This document shows positions 1-12,120 of a stretch of 64,000 nt of DNA, in pieces. Position 1 is the first letter of the stretch; each line of letters opens with the position of its first letter. Source of the stretch: Panopea generosa. Lineage: Eukaryota; Mollusca; Bivalvia; Adapedonta; Hiatellidae. Where the stretch lies: positions 2,593,920 through 2,657,919 of the forward strand of contig CM055905.1 of the NCBI GenBank assembly GCA_029582155.1. The letters run 5' to 3'. Position numbers and translations under genes: made by a program. The notes beneath the pieces are model-generated. The model was given only the letters and a program-made list of their open reading frames with translations, was not told where the DNA came from and ran no database searches.

Positions 1-101
1 GGCACATGAAATTGTAAAAAACATTAATGGTTACATGTATACTAATTGATGAACACACGAAATTGTGAAAAAAAACATGAAAGATAACAAAGTTAATTTA
101 C

Positions 102-244
102 CTGAATTTGTCAGCAACCGGTTTGAAAGCCGGGTGATAATATCCATCTAAAACTATCGGTAAATCCACATCAAACAAACTCTGTAGGTATGAAAAAGTA
201 ACCAAGGTCAAAACCACAAACAAACTTATTTTTAAAATACCCAT
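102..244 (-). CDS. gene C, exon 1 of a beta-lactamase-fold protein (partial gene)
   Basis: This is the first exon of a third tandem copy; the rest lies beyond the left edge. It starts at ATG (244-242) and ends in AG followed by a gtaaat donor. It encodes 47 residues plus two bases of a 48th codon, exactly as exon 1 of gene A does. The first 20 residues are hydrophobic (MGILKISLFVV...), consistent with a signal peptide or signal anchor. The next stretch ends in HPAFKPVADKF. Seven of 47 residues differ from gene A, and the exon length and phase are identical. The start was chosen because it matches gene A and is the only ATG giving the hydrophobic N-terminus. Confidence 0.8.
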
Positions 245-480
245 GTTGATAGTTCAGTTACTAAGACAAGCGTACTTTAAAGTATTGGGCAAAACTATTT
301 ATCATAGATAAATCAACACGTTTGTCGGTTCGATCAGTTATCTCAGGAAGAACTCAAATCATGTAAGACGGCGTGTTGCTCAATGTGTGTTTAAATACAG
401 GGCCGAGAAAGGCCACTATGAAAGATTTATTTGAGGGTATCGCAATCTTTTTATATTATTGATTTAGGTTTTCTTAGACA
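245..480 (-). promoter_or_regulatory. upstream block of gene C, conserved with gene A
   Basis: The roughly 235 bp before the gene C ATG align with the block before the gene A ATG (31772-32015). Shared stretches include gtaagacggcgtgttgctca and aaaggccactatgaaagat. A TATAAA-like element lies on the minus strand at 450-455, and its equivalent before gene A is at 31977-31982. Minisatellite begins immediately upstream. A promoter role is inferred from position and conservation only, because recent duplication alone could also preserve the sequence. Confidence 0.4.
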
Positions 481-483
481 GTT

Positions 484-720
484 AAAGTAAACGATACATT
501 TATCATTTATATTCAAACAGTATAAACGGTACATTTATATTCAAACAGTACAAATGGTATATTTATCATTTATATTCAAACAGTATAAACGGTACATTTA
601 TATTCAAACAGTACAAATGGTATAATTATCATTTATATTCAAAGAGTATAAGCGGTACATTTATATTCAAACAGTAAAACGGAACATTTATATTCAATCG
701 GTATGAACAGTACATTTATC
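484..720. repeat. 28-bp AT-rich minisatellite, segment 1
   Basis: These are degenerate tandem units of about 28 bp, with core acatttatattcaaacggt followed by ataaacggt. Other segments of the same repeat are at 1198-1295, 12970-13210, 13560-14712, 32020-32170 and 33359-33905. The array begins about 240 bp upstream of the gene C start codon, the same spacing as before gene A. Confidence 0.85.
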
Positions 721-725
721 ATTAA

Positions 726-1193
726 AGGGATTATATTGCAAGTAACACAAATACGCTGTTAATCCAGACTTTTCCTGTATGCAGTATGCACAAAATAATG
801 CTTATGTATTGACGTATAACCTTTATTTACTTAAAAGTTATCAAATTAACAGTAATTGAATATTGGCAAAAAATTTAATACGCCCCGCAATAAAGTATTG
901 CGCAATGTTTACATTGAACTCCGTAAATTTCCCAGACAAATCCTCGAAAACGAGATCGGGAACGAGTCTTTACGATGTTATCCGATGATTGATCGGAAAC
1001 CCGAAAGTGGTTCGTTGAAAATGGCAAATGTAAACAAAAACAAAAACGTGGCTTCAGAAACCCGATGTTTGTTATAAAGAAGTTATGCAATTAGACACTT
1101 CAGACGCGTATATCTGTAAGTTATAAGTGTATCTTCATGCTGGGCGTGTGTATTTAGTACAGGGAATTACGGTAATATGCCAATATAATCCCT
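726..1193. mobile_element. TTAA-flanked MITE (non-autonomous DNA transposon)
   Basis: A 468-bp element has perfect 13-bp terminal inverted repeats: AGGGATTATATTG at the left and its reverse complement at the right. It is flanked by TTAA on both sides (722-725 and 1194-1197), and it interrupts the minisatellite. The paralogous minisatellite near 32110 reads atttatcattaatattcaaa without the element, so that is the empty site. TTAA duplication is known for piggyBac and Kolobok elements; the superfamily is inferred. I see no transposase; the small ORFs inside lack recognisable domains. Confidence 0.8.
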
Positions 1194-1197
1194 TTAA

Positions 1198-1295
1198 TAT
1201 TCAAATAGTAAACACGGCAAATTTATATTCAAACAGTATACATAGTATATTTATATTCAAACAGTAAAAACGGTACATTTATATTCAATCGTATA
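1198..1295. repeat. 28-bp minisatellite, segment 2
   Basis: The same 28-bp units resume directly after the right TTAA of the MITE, which confirms that the MITE landed inside a pre-existing array. The minisatellite is then interrupted until 12970. Confidence 0.8.
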
Positions 1296-1310
1296 GGAGA
1301 ATCTAACGCT

Positions 1311-1487
1311 TTTACGTGAACACATTGGAAGCACGCCAATTAGTACGTGCTAAATTATTAACTAGAACTTGGGTAGCTGGGTGTAAAATTCATGCTCTTT
1401 TCCCAGGCGATTCCCAGAGTCGTGTCATTGATAGTATGGATGTGATCGACCGCATAAGAGAAGGAATATCGACTTCCCAGGAATAAT
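1311..1487 (+). other. unrecognised coding-like fragment
   Basis: An open stretch of about 58 codons follows a stop and ends in two consecutive TAA codons. It has balanced codon usage and a plausible protein composition, including the run LLTRTWVAGCKIHALFPGDS. It has no ATG until late in the frame and no recognised domain. It may be a transposon ORF relic. I cannot assign a function. Confidence 0.25.
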
Positions 1488-1489
1488 AA

Positions 1490-3940
1490 TTGAACGTTCA
1501 CAACCGTCAACCAGTGTTTGTTTACAAACTAGCGTTGAGCTAGATTCTGACTTGTCGCTTTATACACACCGGTCGAGCGTAAACCAATACAAATAATGTA
1601 CAAATCACGCGTCGGGCAACTGAACTGTAAAAACATTATATTGTAAAAAACATTCGTACCTGTGTGCTTTACCTGGTTACCTATCAATTGCAACAGACGA
1701 AATATATAATCCATCGTCTGCTTCTTCCATTTTTTCCGCAATCGAATTTCACATGTTTTGACATTATTATATTCAGTTTTAAATAATAATTATACACATA
1801 TCAAAAACAGAAATTAAACGTTTTTAATTAATGTACGTATATTTCACATGAAGTTAAAGTAACAAATCCAGACGTATCCATTCAATGATGATCACATTTA
1901 TCACACCTTTTCTCATACTCTGTTAACAGTGTATGTGCTACTTGGTTAGTTAAACATGTGTATGATTTTGTTGTTGTTTTTATGTTCCCATTTTCGTACA
2001 ATTAATAATAATGCATTAGACCACATATTGTATTATGTTATTGGGTGCATCATACATGACCCATTCATGCATAATTATAGTGCTGTGTGGTTATATAATT
2101 TATCTGTGGATTATTTCTAAAAGTAATAATTATTATTAGTTATTTATTTTTGGTCATCTTTATTTGTGCACGCCCATGCCGTTTGCAACCCTGTGTTTTA
2201 ATCAAATTATTGCTATATCTGGTCATGAATATTGATAATGAACAATTATTTCAAGCATTTCCCCCGTTTACTTTTGATCCCGTATTAGGAAACAGTTTAT
2301 TTCTAGAAGTCATGATTTATTTATTTATTTATTTTTTTAATTTCAATCACTGAAAAGTGATCCATTTAATCACCCCGTAATAGGTCTGTGAGGGTCGGGT
2401 TAGGCCATCCCTCAACAAAACGTACAAATATATGTATCAGTCAAGTTGTTACATACATTCATATATGTATACACTGAAAGGAAAAAGAAAGCATACATTT
2501 TGGTTTTTAAAATTATTTCATTATTGACTAAGTTTATTCATGTGATGGAAAATGAACTGATTTTTTCTTATTGTTTTGCTTTGAAATGAATTAAATGTTT
2601 GTTTTTTGATACAACAATATGATGAAATATAAATATACAAAATTTATATGCAATACATTTATTGTTCCTTGACCTGTCGACGTTTATAGGTATGTATACT
2701 TTCTTTTTCCTTTCACCGCATATACATACATACATTAATCTTAAAGGGACACACCAGTCTCAACAAATTATAAACTGTAGCTCGAGCTTAAACAAAAATC
2801 AAACAGAAATAAAACATTATTTGACACAGCAGATGATAGTATTAGAAAATTATGTTGTCTAATGACTTCAGGATATTTTTCTTTCTTAAGTCTATAGTGG
2901 CTGGCTTGGTGCAGGACCTTACTAAATATTAAATATGTATTTCGGTGTATCACTTTTTACAGAAAAGATATAGTGGCAATATTTACATGCAATTTATTAT
3001 ATTGGGGTTGTTATTGTGTGTTTATATTTATAAGAGGTATCTATAATTGGAATGGTTTATGAACACAATTGTTTGTGTGTTAATTGATGGTGTTTATTGA
3101 TAGCCAGGAAAAGACATTAAAAAAATATCAAAGATACCTTGGTTCATTATATATATTTTCTAGTAAAGTTTAACTAAATTTGAGAATCAGAAAACACAAA
3201 AGAATCACCTATTTCTTAAATTTTATAAAACATTTGTTTCCAGTTTTTGGATTGGTTGAATATTAGTGTAATATATTTTTCATTTGCATATATTTCATAA
3301 AAAATTAAGCAGATTCACATACAAACTAAAATATTATGTCAATTATATATATAAATAAACAGAAAGAATAAGTAACAAATTTATATGTGAATTCAAGAGA
3401 AACAGGTGTGAAGTGTAAGGATCTTTTGTTGCTGATTTTTAAAAATCAAATATTAAAAAAAAAATAAAATGAAACAACAATTGTGTTGAAAGAAACATGA
3501 TTAAGAGTGTACATGTGTAAACACTTTTTCCAAGCAGATATTTATAGTTAAACAGAGTCCCTTATAATTATAATGATTCCATTAGTGACACAAAAAATAT
3601 AGGCTATACTATTGATGTAAACAGTAATTAAGATCTTATATTATTGCAAAATTTGTTTTCACAAATAAGATAAACTCTAGTTAGAATACACATGTGTTCT
3701 ATGACCAGATGTAAAATTGTTATATAAACACTTTACTTTTCTTTTAATGAGAAATAAATCAGAAGTTGGATCATTATAAAACAATATATAAGTAGAAAAA
3801 GAAAAAGCAAAAACAACAATAGAAAAAAATCGAGGCAGCAGGAGATTTTCACTCAAGTACTGTCTCCACAAAATAAGCAAAGAGGCCATCCTGGAGCGCA
3901 ATATCTATCATACATAAATCTGAAAAATGTAAAATTAATA
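1490..3940. other. no gene seen
   Basis: This is AT-rich sequence of about 2.4 kb with only short unconvincing ORFs. A terminus-like ttaaagggacacacc near 2742 resembles the ends of TTAA-type elements, but I could not pair it with a second end. Confidence 0.5.
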
Positions 3941-3944
3941 GTCT

Positions 3945-5440
3945 TTATTTTTAAGATATAAGGGGAATGTACAGGTTCCATAACAAATCAAATTTTTCCA
4001 CCTCGATGTTATTTTTGGCAATACATCGTTCTGTTTCATACAACATTTTAATATAGTGTTTGAATGGTTCAAAAATAGGAATATTGTTTTTCATTTTTTG
4101 ACAGTATATAAAGTGTTTAGCAGTATATAGCAGCCTATTCAAAACAGTTTCGAATTTCATACTGCCAAAGATTATGTCTGAAGGTGACCAGTCTGTATTT
4201 ATTGTATTGCACTTTTCATTCAGATAATTTTTAAAACTTTGAAAAAATTGTTGCGTTACTTAGCAAGTCAATAACTATATGTTCAATAGTTTCGGTTTCT
4301 CTTTGACAAAAGGAACATACATCGGATTTTTTAATCATAATTTATTTTAAGCAATGAGTTTGTTCCAAGAATTTTGTGATTATTTCTAAATTGTAACCAT
4401 TGTAAATTTGTGTCTTTAGTGACATTGAAAGGAAGAGCGTAATACTTACTTTCTCTCAGATTAATTCGAATATTTAAATCATTCTCCCATTTTGTTTTAG
4501 AAGTTGGAATATAATCTTTATTCATGAAATGTTGGTAAATTGTTCTACAGCCCTTTTTATCTTTCAGGATTGTTGACATTGTATATGGTATTAAAGGGTT
4601 AAGGGAAATGCATGATAAATGTTGAAAAGATAACTTATCTAAGTAGTGTCTGACTGATGCTACGAGTCCTTCAAATTCGATAAAGTTAGTGTTAACACTA
4701 TTTTTTTCAGTGAATTCTTTGTAGGTGAAGAAATTGCCATTTGTATTCATGAGGTCATTTATAAAATATATTCCTTTTTAAACCAATAATTCAGTAAAAA
4801 ACTAGATCTTTCGACCTTAATATGAGGATAGTGCCATAATGGAGTGGACTGAAAGTTATACCAGTTTCTAGGTATGATATTTGTTGAAAATTGTTTATGA
4901 ATATTAAATATATCGTTCCAGAAAGGGTTATCTATTCTATTAACATGTTGAGAAATGAAATCTGCTCCAAATGAAGAAAAAATTATAATATAGGGATACA
5001 TAGTTTTAAATATAGATAAATAAATATGGTTTGTTTGACTGAAAAAGCCGTCTTATCCACGTCAATTTGAAGGAGCCAAAGAAAACATCAATGTCAAACA
5101 TTTTTAAACCACCTTTTTCATATGACTGGTATATAACTGCACGTTTTATTTTTTCTGGTTTGCCGTCCCATAAAAATTTAAAGAATAATGATTTTAGTTC
5201 TCTGATCATTGCACAAGTTAGACTCTTAGCAATGTCATAATTAGATGGTTTAATTTTGATAAAGCTAACTTTTTTATAACTAATATTTTGCCTATTGGAG
5301 TTAAAATTCTCCTTGACCAATTGGCAAGACGTTTTTTAATGTCTTGAATTTTTTCTTTATGATTAATATTTATCATTTCATCTAAATTTACAGAGTCATG
5401 ATTTATTTTGTATTTTATATTTTTGTAATTTTCAATTTTG
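3945..5440 (-). mobile_element. L1/Tx1-like LINE, 3' portion, degenerate
   Basis: Minus-strand frames give the C-terminal part of an L1-like reverse transcriptase polyprotein in broken pieces. First (5420-5250) is a segment with WSRRILTPIGKILVIKKL, the hallmark after the RT palm. Then come FLWDGKPEKIKRAVIYQSYE and KGGLKMFDI (5006-5320), a segment at 4759-5001, and one at 4331-4750. A Cys/His motif CSFCQRETETIEH follows (about 4320-4280), then a terminal helix-rich tail with FIYCQKMKNNIPIF (3951-4160). Several frameshifts separate the parts and the RT catalytic motif is absent, so this is a 5'-truncated dead copy. The clade is inferred from these motifs. Confidence 0.75.
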
Positions 5441-5894
5441 TACTCGCATGCTGTTCGAACCCCTGTGTTTGTTTATTGTTTCACCGCATACATTCCTATT
5501 CACTGCCACTTTAGTTCACATGTTTTTGTGTTCAATGGTCACTCTTTATTAGAAATGATTACACGATATACCCTCATAGGTAATGGATGATTTAGGCCTT
5601 TGGAGAGCGACCATTCGACTTTATTATAACAGTAGACAGCGGTGACACCTAATTCGTATACCTTTCACAAGTACCCATTTAAACAGTTTTTAATTACATC
5701 CAAACGTATAATACATCGTTTAATAAGTGATATTCGTACCGTGAGTACTTTTATATTTTACAGTGTTTTTAACCTTCAATTTGCATTGATAACTGTTTTG
5801 CTCTTATCTAACTCATTATATTTAGTTCATGTAAAATATGCAAATGATCGTAATTCAAACAAGTAGTTGTGAACTGCCAACCTCCAAAATATGT

Positions 5895-5978
5895 ATGTCT
5901 TTAATTTTGCGCTTGTTAGTAATTTTATCTGGGGATATAGAACTTAATCCCGGGCCAGGTGAGAATAACAAAATTTAA
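5895..5978 (+). pseudogene. 2A-like peptide at the LINE ORF2 N-terminus
   Basis: An ATG at 5895 opens a frame whose first residues are hydrophobic (MSLILRLLVILS) and run straight into GDIELNPGP, which fits the 2A ribosome-skipping consensus D(V/I)ExNPG|P. The frame stops at 5976-5978, and the endonuclease continues in another frame, so a frameshift separates them. 2A-like sequences at the N-terminus of APE-type LINE ORFs are known from sea urchin and other marine invertebrates, where the leader can also act as a signal sequence. Activity in this copy is not expected because of the downstream breaks. Confidence 0.75.
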
Positions 5979-6080
5979 TGTTTTCAATATTACATCAAAA
6001 TATTCGTAGTATAAGAAACAAGCTTCACTTTATCAAACATAATTTCTTAGATTTCGACATTTTATGTTTCACAGAAACAC
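5979..6080 (+). pseudogene. LINE APE endonuclease, N-terminal piece
   Basis: Translation gives FSILHQNIRSIRNKLHF and later FDILCFTETH, the start of an APE-like endonuclease (the N and E of these motifs belong to the active site). The frame ends where the SINE is inserted and resumes at 6421. Confidence 0.7.
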
Positions 6081-6081
6081 A

Positions 6082-6418
6082 CCGCAGCGTGGTCTAGTGG
6101 TAGAATGTCCGCCTCGCATGCGGAAGGTCGTGGGTTCGATCCCCGGCCGGGTAATACCAAAGACTTTAAAATGGTACTAAAAGCTTCCTCGCTTGGCACT
6201 CAGCATTTAGAGGACAGTTCTAGGTCTGGTTGACCCTGTGTCAGTATAATGTGACTGGGTTGGGTATCATACCACGTGTCTGCGGCATGATACTCCAGTG
6301 TGACAGCGCTCAGAATACTGTCTCTACTAGACACCGTCGCGATATGACTGAAAAACTGTTGAAAGCGACGCTAAACACCATACTACAACAACAACAACAA
6401 CTACAACAGAAACACACC
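6082..6418 (+). mobile_element. tRNA-derived SINE (type 1) inserted in the LINE
   Basis: The head is tRNA-like: an A box in tggtctagtggtagaatg, an anticodon arm with 5-bp stem and loop CTCGCAT (CGC, Ala-like), and a B box ggttcgatcc. The body has cgacgctaaacacc and the tail is (caa)n. Target-site duplications of acagaaacacac flank it on both sides. Other copies are at 19616-19904 and 21857-22190, and a headless body is at 51425-51600. I do not assign a named family. Confidence 0.9.
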
Positions 6419-6420
6419 TC

Positions 6421-6935
6421 TCGATAGATATCCATGACGATGATTTATTACTAGAAGACTTAGATAAAATATATCGTAAAGACAAATCATCTCATTCGGG
6501 CGGGGTTTTAGTTTATGTTTCATCCTATTTAAGTCCAACCAGAAATTTTGACTTAGAAAATATTGTTCCTGAATCTATTTGGATTAAAATTAAAGATCAA
6601 AGTCAATTTTATTTTATTTGCACTGTATACGACCTTCACACTATGCAGTTGATTTTTGGGATAGAGTTAACGTCTGTATTGAAATGGTTTCGGAAATAAG
6701 CTCAAATATGATAATTTTAGGTGACATAAATGAAGATCAGTAAAATCCTTCTAATAAAATATTTCGTAAAATACTTAAATTTAATAATATGTCTAATATA
6801 ATAAAAGAAACAACACGTGTAACTAATACTACTCAAACATTGATCGATCCAATAGCACTTTCGAACCAGCTAACATGTTTTGATTCGGGCATTCACGAAA
6901 CACCGGGTTTAATTAGTGATCACTTATTAAAAGTG
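6421..6935 (+). pseudogene. LINE APE endonuclease, central and C-terminal pieces
   Basis: After the SINE the endonuclease continues with HSGGVLVYVSSYLSPTRNF, then after a one-base shift with MIILGDINEDQ (the GDxN active-site motif) followed by an in-frame stop, and ends near GLISDH, the catalytic SDH triplet. The second LINE insertion follows directly. Confidence 0.75.
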
Positions 6936-9900
6936 ATAGATAGATAGATATTTCTTTATTTAATTCTCATCATGGTCAATACACAGTATATACATTAAAT
7001 TAAACATTATATTTAACAGTTAGCCATGCCATTCTATAAAGTTAAAAAAAGAGACTATTTTACATGTAAAACATATCAATACATATTTTAAACCAATTTG
7101 TCACAATTAATAATACTTGTTGTTTGTATAGTTACTGATTACCTTACAGACTGGCAAACATACTTGCATAATAGCACATATAACACACCACGTTTTAACA
7201 TATATATACACACCATAAAAAATGAGAGGGCTGTGCTAATCTTGACATAATGTCTAAAATGTTATTAAAATTATATAAGATTACGATGTGAGCAGGAAAG
7301 GAAATGCTAACGCATCTGCTACTTAAAGCTTAAAAAATATTTTAAAAAATCGAATATCATTCTAGATCAGATCTAGAATGAACTGATTAGCACCGACTTC
7401 TCACTACAATGTTAAAATGCTTCATATGTCTAAATCAACTATTACAATATTTATATACAACTATATAAAATATTTCTTTTTCTCTCTAAAATCATAAAAC
7501 AGGTTTCACAACACATTGGTTCGATAGTATATAGCATAGTTTATCATTATCGCTATACGAATTAAATTCCTTTAAAACACTTACAATTACTGTCAGTAAC
7601 TCGAATGGTATCATACAAAGGGCAATTTAGTAACACATCTCATTTTCAACTTCATCTTTACAATGAAAGCACACTCGATCATTTACACTCAATTGTCTAT
7701 ATCTTCCAGTTTCTATGGCTATTGGAGCAGTGCCACTTCTAAATTCAAAAGCACCTCTATGGCGTCTATTGTATACTAATTTACAGTATGGTTCCACAAT
7801 ATATTCATGTTTGAACTGTTTGAAAAGTCTTAGTGTATTTCCCCCGTTACTTCTTTGTGAAACTTCTCTGATTACGTCTTCATGCCACTTTGTGACAACG
7901 TCATTCACAATCAGTGGTATTTCGTTTAAAAGTACAAATTTATTTGCATTTACATTAACATTACCATATCTTTCTACATTATATTTTTTTTAACATTTCT
8001 AATACTTTAAAATTTCAGTTCTTGCATTACTTTTTGAATATGACCATAAAGATATATTTTTATTTAGTCTTGTAGTTTGCATATTAATACAACGACACCA
8101 ACTTAATAGTACACATTTTCAAACTTTACCTATTCGTGGTGTCCATCCTATATCTCCAGTAACTGCAGAATTTGGTGTGTATTTACCCACATTTAAAAAC
8201 TATCTAGCCGCTCTATTCTGGACAGCATTTATGCTACTAAAATTATATGTACCACAAACTCCTGCCACATATGCAATAACAAGAAAAACAAGATTTTCAT
8301 ATAATTTTGAAAAAACTTCATATGGGAAACCACCGAAAGCTTTTGATTTTGCAATAAGTAGGCATAACGCTCTGTTTGCAGATTGCAGTCACTGAAAAAT
8401 CTTAGTGTTCTGTCAATATAAGACCTAGGTATTTAAATTGTGACGTATACTCAATTACATCATTGCCACACTTAAATATAACATTACAACTTTCATATGA
8501 TGGATTTCTTAAATGTATTATATTGGATTTGGTACAGTTAACTGACAAATAATTATTTATGCACCAACTATTAAGCATGTTTAACATATATTGTAGATCT
8601 TCTGGTGTTTCTGCTATTAGAACAATATCATCTGCATATTAAAGAACTGAAATTAGAGTGTCATCTATCAGAACACCCTTCTGTAATGTATTCATTTTCA
8701 AAGCAAGGTCATTAATATACAGGTTAAACAGTATCGGTGATAAAGAACACCCTTGCTTCAAGCCCGTATTTACACTAAACCAGTCCGTGTCAAAACCATT
8801 TAACTTAATAGAACATAATACATTCTTGTAGAAAGACTGAATGGCTTCTAAAACTTATCTAATTTTTTTTCACAGAATATCTCTATTTACAGTATCATAT
8901 GTCTTTATAAAATCAATAAAAGCACAGTAAGTAGATATTTTCATTTTTTTTCCTAGTATCTATTAGGTTTGTTAGAGATGTAAGATGGTCAATGGTACTA
9001 CGACCTTTACGAAACCCATTTTGATCTTCAAATATAATATCGTTTTGCTCGGTGAAGTTTGTAATTCTATTATTCAATAAACTATAATAAATTTTATAGA
9101 CTGTAGATGTAATTGTAATACCCCTATACGACAAAGGGTCTCTTGGATTACTAGATGTACATTTTGGAATAGGAGTAATCATACCCTTACCCCACACAGT
9201 AGGAACTTACCTGTATTCAAAAATATATTAAAAAAATTATGAAGGTAACTTATAACCATTTCATTCTTTAGGACCTCCCCTGGAATTTCATCTACTGCAA
9301 TGGAACGACCATTACGAACATCAAGTACAGATTTTCTTACTTCATCTAACGTAAAACCACAACTAAAATTTTGAATATCATTATTAATATTAAGATTAAC
9401 ATCCACATTTTCTATATCAATATCAGTGTCTTTACCTTGATAAAGGTCACAAAAATCAGACTTCCATTTATTAAAAACAGCTGTTTTATCTATTATAATT
9501 TTACCATCGTTATCTAAAATTTCCATGGGTATGTCATTTTTTTTTATTATTTCTTACACCACCCCGACCAATAGTTTTCCAAAATTCATTTGGGTTTTTC
9601 TTAACATCAATAAAAATCTCTTCCAGCAATTTTAACCAGTATTTACGTTTACTTTGTTGTACATTTTAATCGAATATTTTTCTTTATCAACATAAACTCT
9701 TTTTATACTGCTTTTTAAAATACCATTAGTCTTTAACCAAATTCTCTCTGCGCTACACATATCATTCCAAAGTTTACTTAAATTTTCATTCCACCATGGT
9801 TTTGAAATTCGTTTACGTTTATTAGAATACCCATATTTTAAAATAACCTTTTTGCTAGGTATTTTCTCTAACATATCATCTTTGATAATACGAGAAAACG

Positions 9901-10150
9901 AATTATATAAAGTATCTACTGAACTCTGAATCGTTTCTTGAATACTGTTACCAAAAGCTATTTCTGAATTAAGACAAAAATGTTCAGGAATATGCCTAAC
10001 ATCAAATTTTGTATACATGTTTTCCGTTACAATGTATTCGTTATTTTGTTCTGCAAATGCAGATTTCAAACATTTTGGATGAAAATAACATGTCAAAAGT
10101 GAGTGATCAGGTTTACTCCTCGACTCTATACATTGTTCCCGCACCATATC
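6935..10150 (-). mobile_element. second non-LTR retrotransposon nested in the CR1-like LINE, 5'-truncated
   Basis: This reads from 10147 leftwards. It begins at the end of the endonuclease (KPDHSLLTCYF), then a linker with KPWWNENLSKLWND. The RT spans 9526 to about 8400 in three frames and keeps motifs DPLSYRGITITS, GFRKGRSTIDHL, TGLKQGCSLSPILFNLYIND and YADD (8627-8638). The C-terminal segment (7908-7627) has RSGTAPIAIETGRYR and CFHC. The 3' end is AT-rich and finishes in a (TATC)n tail at about 6940-6956. A frameshift lies in a run of T at 9538-9546, among others. Truncation inside the endonuclease is typical of incomplete reverse transcription. Clade not assigned. Confidence 0.8.
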
Positions 10151-10229
10151 CGATGCAATAGTTACATAATAGATACATTATATATATGAAAACATACCAT
10201 TTAAAAGAACAGTTTAGAACTATAAGCGT

Positions 10230-10690
10230 GCTGATTTTAAAATATTGAATAATTTAATTACCATTACCGACAGGACATTTGTACTTAATGAAGCTCTAGA
10301 TGTTGCTACTAAATATTTTATTACAAAATTTATTGACTTAGCAAAATTATGTACTCCAACAAATCTTGTAACAATTCGTCCAAGAGACAAGCCATGGTAC
10401 AACTCCGAAATAAGACAAACATCCCGTAAGCGCGATAGGCAAAAACAATTAGCTCTCTGCACAGGAAAAAAATCTGATTGGTAAGTTTTTAAACATTTAA
10501 GAAACAAGGTGAATTACATGAAAAAAAACACGCAAAAGAAACATTTTTTAATAGTCTAGAATATTCATTGGGTGAAATTAACTAAAGAAATTCTTGCACT
10601 TATTGGAAAAACAATCAAAATGTTGATAAAAGAAAATTCTAAAAGTTGTGAAGCATACATCCTCTAATTAACAATGACAATTCATATTCT
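10230..10690 (+). pseudogene. LINE linker between endonuclease and RT
   Basis: This resumes the plus-strand LINE after the nested insertion. It includes RPRDKPWYNSEIRQTSRKRD, the conserved PWYN/S-type linker of CR1-like elements, then a lysine-rich stretch broken by stops before the RT. Confidence 0.65.
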
Positions 10691-11530
10691 GTGTTTGATG
10701 AAGATAAAGCCAATGCTTTAAACGATTGTTTTGTGTCAATTTCATCAATTAAGGTTTCTCATATCAATCTTCCTGCATTTTGGACGAAAACTAACAAAAA
10801 CTTAACTAACGTCAAAATAACTGAAACAGAAATAACCGATATTTTATCTAATTTAATTGTAAACAAAACCAGCGGACCCGATGAAATAAACCACCGTATG
10901 TTAAAAGAAACATGTAAAACTATTTGTCATCCACTTTGTATATTATTCAATCGACCTTTGCAAGAAAGTAAATATCCAAATGCTTGGAAATTAGCAAATG
11001 TTATGCCATTATTAAAAAAAAGGAACAAAAAACTCGCCATCAAACTACAGGCCAATTTCACTTATAAGTTGTGTAGGAAATGTTATGGAACGTGTTAGAT
11101 TTAAACACATTCACAATTATTCACATGCGAACAAACTTATATATAAAAAACAATCTGTTTTTTTACCTGGACATTCCACAGTTTACCAATTCATTGATAT
11201 CTACAATCAAATTCGCAAAGCTTTTGATGATAAAAAATCTACATGTATGGTGTTTTGTGATATTTATAAGGCATTCGATCGTGTCTGGCATAAAGGTTTA
11301 ATTTCTAAACTTCGTCAATACGGAATAACTGGCAACCTTATCAACTGGATATCTGACTATTTGACAAATCGTAATCAGAGGGTATTTGTTCAATCTTCTT
11401 TTTCTGAAATAAACTATTTTAATGCTGATTTGCCCCAAGGTTCTGTTTTAAGGCCTCTCTTGTTTTAATTTATGTAAATGATATTGCCGACTCTTTACAA
11501 AGTGTAACGCGATTGTTTGCTGATGATAGT
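10691..11530 (+). pseudogene. LINE reverse transcriptase core, frameshifted
   Basis: Three overlapping frames (10691-11098, 11085-11468 and 11469-11580) carry RT motifs: KTSGPDEINHRMLKE, FCDIYKAFDRVWHKGL, LPQGSVL and FADD at 11516-11527. The first frameshift is near 11040 after an A-rich run; the second follows the PQGS motif. The catalytic aspartates are present but the reading frame is not continuous. Confidence 0.8.
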
Positions 11531-11583
11531 TCTCTTCATGAAAGTATCATCAGCGGACACAGTATATACAGAAACTATAATTA

Positions 11584-12120
11584 ATGGAAACCTGCAAAAA
11601 ATATATCTTTCAATCTTTCAAAGTCATATTCAATCCGTCGAAATCAGAAGTAATATTTTTTTCACTTACCAATAGAAATCCTCCATCTTTATATTTTGAT
11701 AACACACAATTAACATTCGTTGATCACCATAAACATCTAGGAGTAACACTTCGTCATGACGGTACTTGGCACGAACAAGTACTCGGTTGGATGAGGATGA
11801 TGAAATGCAGATTAAAACGCAAAACCCTTAACCAAATATACATATCTTATCTTCGCCCTATCTTAGAATACTCATCTATAATTTGGGATAACTGTACTAA
11901 ATACGAAACTGATACTTTGGAAAAAAATCAATATGAAGCCGCAAGAATTGTTACAGGCCTTACGCGTTCTGTTTCAATTGAAAAAATACTAAATGAAATT
12001 AGTTGGGTTTCTTTGACAGACCGGAGGAAATTGCAAAAATTAATTCTTATTTATAAACAAAAACAAGACGATTTACCAAGCTATTTGGAAGAACTGTTCC
12101 CTTTTACGATATTCGAGTAA
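11584..12120 (+). pseudogene. LINE post-RT (thumb and connection) region
   Basis: A 178-residue open frame follows the RT. It contains NPSKSEVIFFS, HHKHLGVTLRHDGTWHEQV and YLRPILEYSSIIWDN, the conserved downstream block of CR1/jockey-type polymerases. It ends early at a TAA, and homologous sequence continues in other frames to about 12600, including CACGD and AEHFIFRC. Confidence 0.75.

Noticed and set aside
6082..6150. tRNA gene-like sequence with A and B boxes (also at 19616, 21857, 22921, 28246, 36201 and 62837)
   Set aside because: Each is followed by a shared SINE body, many have target duplications or (caa)n tails, and the acceptor stems do not pair properly. They are SINE heads, not tRNA genes.
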